DNA from: Bifidobacterium pseudolongum subsp. globosum | Lineage (GTDB): Bacteria > Actinomycetota > Actinomycetes > Actinomycetales > Bifidobacteriaceae | Direction of reading: 5' to 3' | Assembly: GCF_004155535.1 (NCBI RefSeq) | Contig: NZ_RYUH01000006.1 | Coordinates: 1-64,000, forward strand | Length of the DNA stretch: 64,000 nt | Made by a program: the position numbers and the translations under genes | In this document: positions 11,721-20,900 of the stretch, one piece after another | How positions within the stretch are numbered: the stretch's first letter is position 1 | Layout: each line of letters begins with the position of its first letter | Notes under the pieces: model-generated | What the model was told of the DNA's origin: nothing | Databases searched by the model: none | What the model saw: only the letters and a program-made list of their open reading frames with translations

Positions 11721-12650
11721 TCAATCGCCGACGGGCAGCACCCCCACGTCGCCGGTGCGCACAAGGCGTTCGGCGCCGTTGTCGTCGGTCATGGCGAGCG
11801 AGGCGTCGGCATCGATTGCGCGCGCGATGCCGTTGCGCGTGCTGCCATCCATATAGTGGACGAGAATCGGCCGGCCGAGCGTCCAGCATTCCTCGGTCAC
11901 GCGTTTGCGCAGATTCCGCGCGTAGCCGTGTGGATTGAGCCCGAACTGCCACAGCCGCCCCTCGAGGTCGCGCACAATGCGTGCGGCGAGCAGATCGGCC
12001 ACGCGCGCGGCGTCCGGCCGGCCGCCTTCGTCCACGGGCTCGGTGATCAGGTGCCACGATGTGGCCGCGTCAATCGGCAGGTCGTCCTGCGGCACGGCGA
12101 TGTTCAGCCCCACGCCGAAAATCACCGCGACCGTGGCCGGGTCATCCGGCAAGGTGACGGTCTGCGCGAGGATCCCGCCGAGTTTGCGCCCGTGGAACAC
12201 GATGTCGTTCGGCCATTTGAGCTTGACGTCGTCGGTGGAACCGTCGGCGTTCACCGGGTCGGCGACCCATCGCAGATTGGTTTCCTGCAGTGTTTCACGC
12301 AGCGCGTCGAGCACGGAGACCCCGGCGATCATCTGCAGCCAGCCATTGAGCGTGGGGTCGTGCGCCACGCCCGCACCCACCGCCGAGACAAACGTCGCCG
12401 TGAACGACTCGCCCGGCGCGCTGAACCACGTATGGTCGAGGCGCCCGCGGCCGGCCGTCTGTTCGCGGGCCGCCACGATCGTCATGCCGTCGCGCGGCCA
12501 CTGGCCACTCGTGATGAGCCGCTCGGCCGTGGCGTTCGTGGAGCGCGTGGTCTTGAGCGACCACACGTGCGCCACCGCCCGTGTCTGGGGCAGGTCGTCA
12601 TTGTTCAGATTGCCGGCGTTCAGTTCGTCCGGTTGCACGTTGCTACACAT
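11721..12650 (-). CDS. birA: Biotin-[acetyl-CoA-carboxylase] ligase BirA
   Basis: Attaches biotin to the lysine of biotin carrier domains, here most likely that of AccC. The 309-residue protein shows TRSTNATAERL (35-45), the biotinyl-AMP loop GRGRLDHTW (67-75), KWPND (145-149) and GRKLGGIL with the biotin-binding lysine at about 156. The N-terminus lacks the winged helix of E. coli BirA, so this is a class I ligase that should not repress transcription. I start it at MCSNVQPDELNAGN because the longer frame adds 45 unrelated residues from upstream DNA. bioY and accC are its functional neighbours. Confidence 0.93.
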   Translation of the reverse strand: MCSNVQPDELNAGNLNNDDLPQTRAVAHVWSLKTTRSTNATAERLITSGQWPRDGMTIVAAREQTAGRGRLDHTWFSAPGESFTATFVSAVGAGVAHDPTLNGWLQMIAGVSVLDALRETLQETNLRWVADPVNADGSTDDVKLKWPNDIVFHGRKLGGILAQTVTLPDDPATVAVIFGVGLNIAVPQDDLPIDAATSWHLITEPVDEGGRPDAARVADLLAARIVRDLEGRLWQFGLNPHGYARNLRKRVTEECWTLGRPILVHYMDGSTRNGIARAIDADASLAMTDDNGAERLVRTGDVGVLPVGD

Positions 12651-12849
12651 ACAGTCGATTATCCCATGGGTTGCGGGGGGAGTGCGGTGCCTTCGATTGC
12701 GTGCGAATTGTACGCACGCCACGAATTCTGCGTACGATTCGTGCACTGATCCCGGGTTCACCCGCATACATATATGTTTGGCCATGTCTACAGCCGTGTT
12801 TGATGGCAGCCGACATGACTGGACTCCGATATCTTGCGGGTGCCGTGCA

Positions 12850-12945
12850 GAGGAGCGTCATGATTCGAGGCCATAGGAATGACCTTCGTCGAGAGGGGAG
12901 AGACGAAGGTCATGTTTGGAGGCCGTTGGGATGACGTTTGTCTGG
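12850..12945. repeat. Family B short array, locus 3
   Basis: GAGGAGCGTCATG (12850) and GACGAAGGTCATG (12902) are 52 bp apart, each followed by an ATGAC-YTTYGTC-type block (about 12879 and 12931). ATGACCTTCGTC and GACGAAGGTCAT also face each other as an inverted pair. Confidence 0.72.
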
Positions 12946-12965
12946 GGATAGGCGGATTCGCGGGG

Positions 12966-13097
12966 GTATCTCGCTTACGAGAGTGCCTTAATCGGGCGGC
13001 CTCGAAGTATTGGCGTTACTGATCACTGGGATTTCAGCGATTTACAGGGACAATACTTGCATGCGTCAAAGTTACGGCACTCTCGTAAGCGAGATAC
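12966..13097. repeat. 132-bp segment with perfect 22-bp terminal inverted repeats
   Basis: The 22 bases at 12966-12987 are exactly the reverse complement of 13076-13097. Each arm contains its own small dyad, TCTCG-CTTA-CGAGA. The interior of 88 bp has a second, weaker pair, GAAGTATTG/CAATACTTG. No gene fits inside and no target-site duplication is obvious at the edges. It could be a miniature inverted-repeat element or a pair of operators. Confidence 0.75.
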
Positions 13098-13199
13098 GCC
13101 CAACACCAACCTTTTCCATGACCATTTGCCACTGAGTCCCGCGTTTTGTCGCGCACCGATCATGCCGATTGGCGCATCGCTGATGAATTCGAGCAGCGA

Positions 13200-13922
13200 C
13201 TAGCGGCGGAAGGTGGCGGCTACCGTGGCGGCCAGAGCGGCTTTGCACAGGTCGCCGGGCAGGAAGCCGGCGGAGGCGCTCGCGATCAGACGAAGCGGCA
13301 CACCCGTGACCGCCGTCTGCACAAGCAGGCCACACGCATAATGCAATACGATGCAACCAATCACCGCCGCCATCCAATACGCCGCGAAACGCAGCGCCCA
13401 ATGCATCGTTGCCCGCCATGCACGGGTGTAGGGCGCGGCCTCATTGGTACCGTCCATGGCGGGGCGGTGCATCACGCGCACGCCGGCACCATCCTCCACG
13501 GTAGGCACGCCGCTGCCGGCATGATCGCTGCACAAATGTGCCCACCGCGCACTCACACGTTGCACGGCGGCCGCGAGGGTGGCGGTCACGGCCACCGCGG
13601 GCACGAAACCGAAGATGAACCCCGCGCTCGGCCCCACAAGCGCAAGCGTGGACATGCCGCCCGCGAACACCGGCAAGCCACACGCGCCCATCGCCACATA
13701 CATGACGACCGCAGCCACCGCCTGCCGCCGGCTGAGCACCATGGCCGCCATCATCACCACGAGCGTCTGCAACGTGATCGGCACCGGTGTTCCGGGAATC
13801 GGAATGCGCCCCGCCGCCGTGGCCGCCCACAGCAGTCCCGCCGCCACAACCGACGGCGCCCACTGCAGCATGAATGTCCGCATAGTGAGACGCGAGGACG
13901 TGGTGATTTCAGTGTTTTGCAT
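13200..13922 (-). CDS. bioY: Biotin transporter substrate-binding component BioY
   Basis: S-component of an ECF-type biotin importer. The 240 residues form about six transmembrane helices and include the family segment IPIPGTPVPITLQTLVV after the first helix, then AVVMYVAMGACGLPVFAGG. A polar loop of about 45 residues at about 130-175 is longer than usual for BioY. The ATG at 13922 is preceded by AAAGGAA at good spacing. No ECF ATPase or T-component gene is next to it, so it must share a module encoded elsewhere or work alone. It diverges from accC, linking biotin uptake to biotin-dependent carboxylation. Confidence 0.92.
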   Translation of the reverse strand: MQNTEITTSSRLTMRTFMLQWAPSVVAAGLLWAATAAGRIPIPGTPVPITLQTLVVMMAAMVLSRRQAVAAVVMYVAMGACGLPVFAGGMSTLALVGPSAGFIFGFVPAVAVTATLAAAVQRVSARWAHLCSDHAGSGVPTVEDGAGVRVMHRPAMDGTNEAAPYTRAWRATMHWALRFAAYWMAAVIGCIVLHYACGLLVQTAVTGVPLRLIASASAGFLPGDLCKAALAATVAATFRR

Positions 13923-14011
13923 ATCTATTCCTTTCATCGTCCGTACCGGGCCCATGCGTTGCCCGCTACCGCCCCGGGCCAGTCGCCCCAAGCTTATGTA
14001 CGTGTGTGCGG

Positions 14012-14042
14012 CGCGCGGTTTGTAACCGTGAACAAAACCGGG
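14012..14042. promoter_or_regulatory. Possible operator between bioY and accC
   Basis: In the 180-bp divergent intergenic region, CGGTTTGT (about 14016-14023) faces ACAAAACCG (about 14032-14040) as an imperfect inverted repeat around AACCGTGA. Its position between biotin-related genes suggests a regulator site, but the regulator is unknown and the match to published biotin operators is poor. Confidence 0.35.
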
Positions 14043-14102
14043 GCGCGATCTTTGCGAAAAACAAAAAGCGCGCGCACGGTGCATCACGGCAATCTGATAG
14101 GC

Positions 14103-15983
14103 ATGCCTCAACACATCAGCAAACTGCTCGTCGCCAACCGCGGTGAGATCGCCCTGCGCGTGGTGCGCACCGCGCGCGAAATGGGCATCCCCACCGTGGT
14201 GGTATACGCGGAGCAGGACCGCCACTGCCAGTACGTGCAGATGGCGGACGAAGCGTATCTGCTCTCGGGGGACACATACGCCGACACGTATCTCAACGAG
14301 GACCTGCTGCTTTCCATCATGGAGCGCAGCGGCGCAGACGCCGTGCACCCCGGCTACGGTTTCCTTTCGGAGGTCGCGTCGTTCGCCGCGCGCGTGATGG
14401 ACGCCGGCGCCGTGTGGGTCGGCCCGTCGCCGCGCGCGCTCAAGGCGCTCGGCGACAAGATCAGCGCGCGCAACGTGGCCACGAAAGCGAAGGTGCCGCC
14501 GGTGCCAGGCATCTCGCACGCGGTGAGCGACATGCGCGTGCTGCTCGACTTCGCGCACACGCATGGCTATCCGCTCATGATGAAACGCGCTGACGGCGGC
14601 GGTGGGCGCGGCATCACGCTCGTGCGCGACGATGACGAGCTGCGCGGGTTCTACCTCAACCACAACGCGGTGCAGGGCGGCGACCTAGCCGAGCATTTCG
14701 TGGAGCGGTTCATCGACCACGGCCGGCATGTGGAGACGCAGTGCGGGCGTGACGCGCACGGCGAGTTCACCGTCTACTCCACGCGCGACTGCTCGGTGCA
14801 GCGGCGCAACCAGAAGCTCATCGAAGAGGCGCCCGCCCCGTTCCTGACCAGTGAGGTGGAGGGGCAGTTGCACGCCTACTCGCGCCGTCTGTTCGAAGCG
14901 GTGCAATACGTGGGGCTCGGCACATGCGAGTTCATGGTGACCGATACGGGCAAGGCGTATTTCCTGGAGGTCAATCCGCGCCTGCAGGTGGAGCACACGG
15001 TGAGCGAAGAGGTCTGCGGGCTTGATTTGGTGCGCGAACAGCTCACCATCGCCGCGGGCGGGCACATCACGCCCGCGCCCGCGCCGCGCGGCCACAGCTT
15101 CGAACTGCGCATCACGAGCGAAGACCCCAAATCGAACCTCACGCCCAGTTCGGGCACGCTCGAGACGGTGCGCTGGCCGTCCGGCCCGGGCATCCGCGTG
15201 GATTCGGGCGTTGCGGAAGGCGACACGATCTCCCCGAAATTCGATTCCATGATGGGCAAGCTCATCGTGACCGCGCACAGCCGCCCCGCGGCCATCGCCC
15301 GCGTGAGGCGCGCGCTCGCCGAGTTTGACATCGACGGCGTGCCCACGCCCGTTGATCTCTATGCGCGGATTTTCGCCGACGACGAGTTCACCTGCGAGCA
15401 TGGCGCCCCGTTCGATGTGAGCACCAAATGGCTCGAACGCAAATACCTCAACCGCGAGCCCGAGGCGGCGCGCGCGGGCCAGCCGGCGTCCGTGACCGGC
15501 GCCCCGGGCGGCGCCGACGCGGCGCGGCCGGCGAGCGAGCGGTTCGTGATCGAAGTGAACAACCGGCGCGTGGAGCTGACCGTGCCGCTCGACGTGGTGG
15601 CGAACCTGACCGGCGGCAGCCATGCACGCGCCGCGCAGATGCCCACGCAGCCGTTGCGGGGGCAGGGTATGCACCATGCGGAGCGCAAGGAGACCCGCGA
15701 CGAACGCCCCGGCGTCATCTCGGCGCCGATGCAGGCGATCGTGACGCGCATCACGGTGGCGCCCGGGCAGGCGGTGGCGAAGGGCGACCTGCTGGTGGTG
15801 CTCGAATCCATGAAGATGGAGAACTACGTCTATGCGCCTGCGGGCGGCACCGTCACCGAGATCTTCGCCTCGCCCGCCACAGGCGTGGAGGCCGGCGAGA
15901 CGCTGCTCACGATGGACGTGGAGGGCGGGCGGCACGCCGGCGACACGCGCCATGCCACAGAATCCGAGGAGGAGCGCGCATGA
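14103..15983 (+). CDS. accC: Acyl-CoA carboxylase alpha subunit: biotin carboxylase plus biotin carrier
   Basis: ATP-dependent carboxylation of biotin, the first half-reaction toward malonyl-CoA (or propionyl-CoA carboxylation). The 626-residue protein has the biotin-carboxylase N-domain starting MPQHISKLLVANRGEIALR, an ATP-grasp domain with KRADGGGGRGI, the conserved EVNPRLQVEHTVSE segment, and a C-terminal carrier domain with ESMKMENYV (biotinyl-lysine about 571). I chose the ATG at 14103 because the upstream frame runs back across the divergent promoter and bioY. A 4-bp ATGA overlap couples it to accD. It supplies the FAS encoded downstream. Confidence 0.96.
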   Translation: MPQHISKLLVANRGEIALRVVRTAREMGIPTVVVYAEQDRHCQYVQMADEAYLLSGDTYADTYLNEDLLLSIMERSGADAVHPGYGFLSEVASFAARVMDAGAVWVGPSPRALKALGDKISARNVATKAKVPPVPGISHAVSDMRVLLDFAHTHGYPLMMKRADGGGGRGITLVRDDDELRGFYLNHNAVQGGDLAEHFVERFIDHGRHVETQCGRDAHGEFTVYSTRDCSVQRRNQKLIEEAPAPFLTSEVEGQLHAYSRRLFEAVQYVGLGTCEFMVTDTGKAYFLEVNPRLQVEHTVSEEVCGLDLVREQLTIAAGGHITPAPAPRGHSFELRITSEDPKSNLTPSSGTLETVRWPSGPGIRVDSGVAEGDTISPKFDSMMGKLIVTAHSRPAAIARVRRALAEFDIDGVPTPVDLYARIFADDEFTCEHGAPFDVSTKWLERKYLNREPEAARAGQPASVTGAPGGADAARPASERFVIEVNNRRVELTVPLDVVANLTGGSHARAAQMPTQPLRGQGMHHAERKETRDERPGVISAPMQAIVTRITVAPGQAVAKGDLLVVLESMKMENYVYAPAGGTVTEIFASPATGVEAGETLLTMDVEGGRHAGDTRHATESEEERA

Positions 15984-17626
15984 GCGACATCACGAATTCA
16001 CCGACCCTGCTCGCGCTCGCCGAAGCGCACGGCGGGCTCAACGCGGCGGCGCAGGCGGCGGCCGAAACACCGGACGGTGAACGCCAGCCGATCCGCCCCG
16101 CGGTGCTGCGCGCGGCACAGCTGGCGCGCGACGCCGAGGAACGCGCGCGCGACCGCCAGCATGTGAAAGGCAAGCTCACCGCGCGCGAACGGCTCGACCT
16201 GCTGCTCGACACCGGCACGTTCGAGGAGATAGGGCGGTTCAGCGGCGGCGACATCGCGGCGGGCAACGCCGGCGCCGCCGTCATCACCGGCTTCGGCGAG
16301 GTATACGGGCGCAAGGTCGCCGTCTACGCGCAGGATTTCTCCGTGCGCGGAGGCACGCTTGGCGTGGCCGAGGGGCGCAAGATCTGCCGTCTCATGGACC
16401 AGGCGCTCGCGCTGCAGGTGCCGGTCGTGGCGCTCATCGACTCGGGCGGCGCGCGCATCCAGGAAGGCGTGGCGGCGCTGACGCAATACGGGCGCATTTT
16501 CCGCAAGACGTGCGACGCGAGCGGGTTCATCCCGCAGATCTCCCTGATCCTGGGGCCGTGCGCGGGCGGCGCGGTGTATTGCCCGGCGCTCACCGACCTG
16601 ATCATCATGACGCGCGAGAACTCGAACATGTTCGTGACCGGCCCCGACGTGATCAAGGCCGCCACGGGCGAATCGATCAGCATGAACGACCTGGGCGGCG
16701 GCGCCGTGCACAGCACCACATCGGGCGTGGCGCACTATCTGGGCGCCGACGAGGCCGACGCGATCGACTACGCGCGCACGGTGCTCGCGTACCTGCCGGC
16801 GAACTCCACCGCGCAGCCGCCGACCTACGCGTACATGGCCACGCGCGCGGACCGGGAGGTCGCCGCGCGCCTGCGCGAGATCGTGCCCGAGAACGACCGC
16901 CAGCCGTACGACGTGCTCGACGTGATCCGTTGCATTGTGGATTACGGAGAATTCGTGCAGGTGCACGAGCTGTTCGCGTGCTCGGCCGTGGTCGGGTTCG
17001 CGTGCATCGACGGGCGTCCGGTGGGCATTGTGGCGAACCAGCCGAATGTGCTCGCAGGTGGCCTTGACGTGGATGCGTCCGAGAAGATCGCGCGGTTCGT
17101 GCGGCTGTGCGACGCGTTCAACCTGCCCGTGGTCACGCTCGTGGACACCCCCGGGTACAAGCCCGGCGCCGAGCAGGAGCATGCGGGCATCATCCGGCGC
17201 GGCGCGAAGGTCATCTACGCGTATGCGAGCGCGCAGGTGCCGCTCATCACCGTGATCCTGCGCAAGGCGTTCGGCGGCGCGTACATCGTGATGGGGTCGA
17301 AGGCGATCGGCGCCGACCTCAACTACGCGTGGCCGAGCAGCCAGATCGCAGTGCTGGGAGCGACCGGCGCGGTCAACATCATCCACCGCAAGGACCTGCA
17401 GAAAGCGCGCGACGCGGGGCAGGACGTGGAGCAGGTGCGCGCGCGGTACGCCGCGGAATACGAGCGCACCACGGTCAACGCGAACCTTTCCATGGAAACC
17501 GGGCAGATCGACGCGATGATCGACCCCGAGCAGACGCGCGGCGCGCTCGTGGAGGGGCTCAAGCTGCTGGCCGGCAAGCGCCGCGTGCGCGCCACCCCCC
17601 GCCACCATGGCAACCAACCCCTCTAA
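15980..17626 (+). CDS. accD: Acyl-CoA carboxylase beta (carboxyltransferase) subunit
   Basis: Transfers CO2 from carboxybiotin to acetyl- or propionyl-CoA. The 548-residue protein belongs to the AccD5/PccB type that fuses both crotonase-fold halves. It contains VKGKLTARERLDLLLD, DSGGARIQEGV, GPCAGGAVY, NQPNVLAGGLDVDASEKIAR and VILRKAFGGAYIVMGSK. GAGGAG 8 bp upstream and the ATGA overlap with accC fix the start. Acetyl-CoA is the likely main substrate here because FAS follows, but the family is often promiscuous and the sequence does not decide it. Confidence 0.95.
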   Translation: MSDITNSPTLLALAEAHGGLNAAAQAAAETPDGERQPIRPAVLRAAQLARDAEERARDRQHVKGKLTARERLDLLLDTGTFEEIGRFSGGDIAAGNAGAAVITGFGEVYGRKVAVYAQDFSVRGGTLGVAEGRKICRLMDQALALQVPVVALIDSGGARIQEGVAALTQYGRIFRKTCDASGFIPQISLILGPCAGGAVYCPALTDLIIMTRENSNMFVTGPDVIKAATGESISMNDLGGGAVHSTTSGVAHYLGADEADAIDYARTVLAYLPANSTAQPPTYAYMATRADREVAARLREIVPENDRQPYDVLDVIRCIVDYGEFVQVHELFACSAVVGFACIDGRPVGIVANQPNVLAGGLDVDASEKIARFVRLCDAFNLPVVTLVDTPGYKPGAEQEHAGIIRRGAKVIYAYASAQVPLITVILRKAFGGAYIVMGSKAIGADLNYAWPSSQIAVLGATGAVNIIHRKDLQKARDAGQDVEQVRARYAAEYERTTVNANLSMETGQIDAMIDPEQTRGALVEGLKLLAGKRRVRATPRHHGNQPL

Positions 17627-17939
17627 CAACCCCACTGGCCATCCGATAACAACCTCGCTAGCCATCCGGCACTCGCTCTATTCGCTACGGGTAGTGCTTC
17701 TTCCGCTACGGGTAGTGCTCAACCTCGCTGCCTGCGCGTAAAAACCGCCATTTTCCGCGGATTCTACTCGCAGGGTGGTGGGAAAAGCACTACCCGTAGC
17801 AAAGAAGGCACTACCCGTAGCGAAAAGAGGTGCAAACGCGATAAAACGCGATGCCAGAGGGCACATGGCGGCCATGCGCCCACACATACTCATCACACCA
17901 ACCACAACTCACACCAACCACAACACAGAAAGAACACCG
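17627..17939. other. accD-fas intergenic region
   Basis: Gene-free stretch of 313 bp. It contains a family A element (17684-17821), then two tandem AAACGCGAT copies 10 bp apart (17834-17842 and 17844-17852) and the palindrome CATGGCGGCCATG just downstream. The last two are candidate regulator sites for the FAS promoter. A weak AGAAAG ribosome-binding site precedes the FAS start. Confidence 0.6.
17684..17821. repeat. Family A inverted element upstream of fas
   Basis: Exactly 138 bp. Forward 14-mers lie at 17684 and 17705 and reverse 14-mers at 17787 and 17808, all with 21-bp spacing. The core (about 17740-17770) is the reverse complement of that in other copies, AACCGCCATTTTCC then GATTCTAC, so the core can sit in either orientation between the arms. 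Confidence 0.87.
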
Positions 17940-20900
17940 ATGACCACCACACCGTTCCTCAGCCGCCTTGCCAGCGAGCCGCACGCCCTCATGTTCGCGG
18001 GCCAGTCCACGCCGTGGACGTCCGCGCTCGCCGAGCTGGCCGCCGGCCCACAGCTCGACGAGGCGTTGCACAACTACGCGCGCCTTGCGCACGACCTGCT
18101 CGCGCCGGTGGGCGCCGAGCTGCTGGCCACGACCGGCCGCGAAATCGATTTGTTCGGCTTCACGCCGAATCCCGTGCATCTGGGCGCCGCGGCCGACGCG
18201 ACCGCGAGCGTCGAAGGCATCGCGCTCGCGCAGCTTGGCGCGCTGCTCGACGCCGCCCAGCTCGGCTACGACGTGGTCCATGCCGCCCCGCGCGCGCTGC
18301 TCGGCCACTCGCAGGGCATCCTCGGCGTGCACATGGCCCGTGCGATCATCGACGCCGGCTCCATCGAAGCCGCGCGTGATGCCATCAGCGAGATCCTCGC
18401 GATCGCCGCACTGATCGGCGCCGCCGGCACGCGCGAGGCCCGCGCGCACGGCATGGTGCCGCGCTACGGCGACGCCACGCCGATGCTTTCGGTGAAGGGC
18501 ATCATGCCGCGGCAGGCGGACGAGCTCATCGCCCGTGTGAACGACGCGCGTGGCCCGATCGCCGTGGCCGTGATCAACGCGATGGACCATGTGGTGCTCT
18601 CCGGCCACCCGCAGGACCTCGCGTCGTTCGCTGTGGAAGTGGACAAGGAGCACGCGCACCAGGCGCAGCTGCGCGCCGACAAGGTGCGCGGCGGCCGCGT
18701 GTTCGACCCCACGCTCGAATACCTTGATGTGACGCTGCCGTTCCACAGCCCGCTCATGGAGCGCGCGGTGGAACTCGTGGGGCAGTGGGCGGCCGCGTGC
18801 GGCATCGACGCCGCGCACGCGCGCGAACTCGCGGCCGAAGTGCTGCTCAACCAAGTGGATTGGTCCACGCAGGTGCATGTGCTGCTCACCGCAAACGACC
18901 CGCGCGATCTGTGGGTCGTGGACCTGGGCCCGGGCACCACGCTCACCAAGCTCTTCGCGAACAACGCGCAGGGCACGGGTGTGGGCATTGTGGAGGCCTC
19001 CGGCACGGCCGCGCGCACCGCTCTCACCGAACCCGGGTTCACCCCGGCGCGCACGCAGGACTGGTCGCGGTTCGCCCCGCGCGTGGTGCGCACCGCGCAC
19101 GGCGACACGATTTCGACCGCGTTCACGCGCCTGACCGGCAAGCCGCCGGTGCTGCTCGCCGGCATGACGCCCACGACCGTGGAGCCCGAGATCGTGGCGG
19201 CCGCCGCGAACGCCGGCTATTGGGCGGAACTCGCGGGCGGCGGTCAGGTGACGGCCGAGGTGTTCGACCGCAACATCGCCAAGCTCGAAGAGGAGTTGGA
19301 CGAAGGCCGCACGGTCGAATTCAACGCGATGTTCATGGACCGCTACCTGTGGAACCTGCAGTTCGGCACCCAGCGCATCGTGCCGAAGAAGCGCGCGAGC
19401 GGCGCGCCGATCGACGGCGTCGTCATCTCCGCCGGCATCCCCGAGCTGGACGAGGCGGTGGAACTCGTGCGCGCTCTCAACGCGGACGGCTTCCCCTTCG
19501 TCGCGTTCAAACCCGGCACGGTCGAGCAGATCCGCCAGGTCGCGGCGATCGCGCGCGCGGTGGCGCCGGCGAAGATCCTCATGCAGGTCGAAGGCGGTTC
19601 GGCGGGCGGCCACCATAGCTGGGAATCGCTCGACGACCTGCTGTTCTCCACGTACGCGCAGATCCGCGAGCATGAGAACCTCGTGCTCGTGGCGGGCGGC
19701 GGCATCGGCACGCCCGAACGCGCCGCCGACTACATCAGCGGCGAATGGGCGGCGCGCTACGACCGCCCGAACATGCCGGTGGACGGCGTGCTCGTGGGCA
19801 CGGCCGTCATGACGGCGAAAGAGGCGCACACGAGCCCGGAGGTCAAGCGCATGCTCGTCGATACGCCGGGCATCGATGCCGGCGCGAGGAACGGCGACGT
19901 GTTCGCGCCGCTGGGCGAGCAGTGGGTGCCGAGCGGGCAGGCCGTGGGCGGCGTCACATCCGGCCTGAGCCATCTGCACGCCGACATCTACGAGCTGGAG
20001 AACGCCTCGGCGCGCTGTGGGCGCCTGCTGGTGCGCGTGATGAAGCACCCCGAGGAGCTGGTGAGCCGCCGCGCGGAGATCATCGACGCGCTCAACGCCA
20101 CCGCCAAGCCGTATTTCGGTGATCTGGGCACCATGACGTACCTCGACTGGGCGCGCCGATTCGCCGAACTCGCGTTCCCGTGGGCCGACGGCACGTACGC
20201 CGACCGGTTCCTGCACCTGCTGCAGCGCATCGAGGCGCGCGTGATCGACCTTGAACAAGGCGAGTTCACGCCGATGTTCGCCGCGCGCGGCGATGTGGAG
20301 GCCGATCCGTTCGGCGCGGTCGACGCATTGCTCGCCGCCTACCCGCAGATCGCCGAACTGGTGGTGTCGCCGATGGACGAGGCGTGGTTCACGACACTCG
20401 TGCGCGAATACCCCAAGCCCATGCCGTTCGTGCCCGCGATCGACGGCGACCTGCTGCGCTGGTGGGGCCAGGACCAACTGTGGCAGTCCGAGGACCCGCG
20501 CTATTCGGCCGATTCCGTGCGCATCATCCCCGGCCCGATCTCGGTGGCCGGCATCACGACCGTGGACGAGCCCGTGGCGGACATCCTCGGCCGCTTCCGT
20601 GACGCGATGACCGCGCGCGTGGCCGGAGGCGCTCAGCCCGCGGCGGAACCCGTGTTCGCGGCGCTCAGCGACGTGCGCAGCGCCGAGGACTTCATCCGCG
20701 CAAGCGCCAACATCTCGTGGATCGGCCACGTGACGGCCAACCCGGCCTACGGCACCGAGCGCGGCAGCGCGCAGTACGAGCTGCGCCATGTGGGCCGTGA
20801 CGAGGCTGCGGGAGTCGAGCGGTTCGACCTTGACATCCATCTCGACACGTTCTGGGACAACGACCCGGACGGCGGCCTGAGCAAGCACGCCGTGCGCGAC

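Larger units (their letters stand above)
12651..13199. other. Gene-free gap between birA and bioY
   Basis: No gene is seen. The gap holds the birA promoter region (12651-12790), a short family B array (about 12850-12945) and a 132-bp segment bounded by perfect 22-bp inverted repeats (12966-13097). The last 100 bases before the bioY stop contain nothing I recognise. Confidence 0.7.

Noticed and set aside
14012-14042. A canonical BioQ operator upstream of bioY/accC
   Set aside because: GTAAC and TGAAC are present but not in the inverted arrangement needed for the known operator, so only a generic dyad is reported.
13146-14102. N-terminal extension of AccC by about 319 codons
   Set aside because: The extension overlaps bioY and the divergent promoter region, whereas the family start MPQHISKLLVANRGE begins at 14103.
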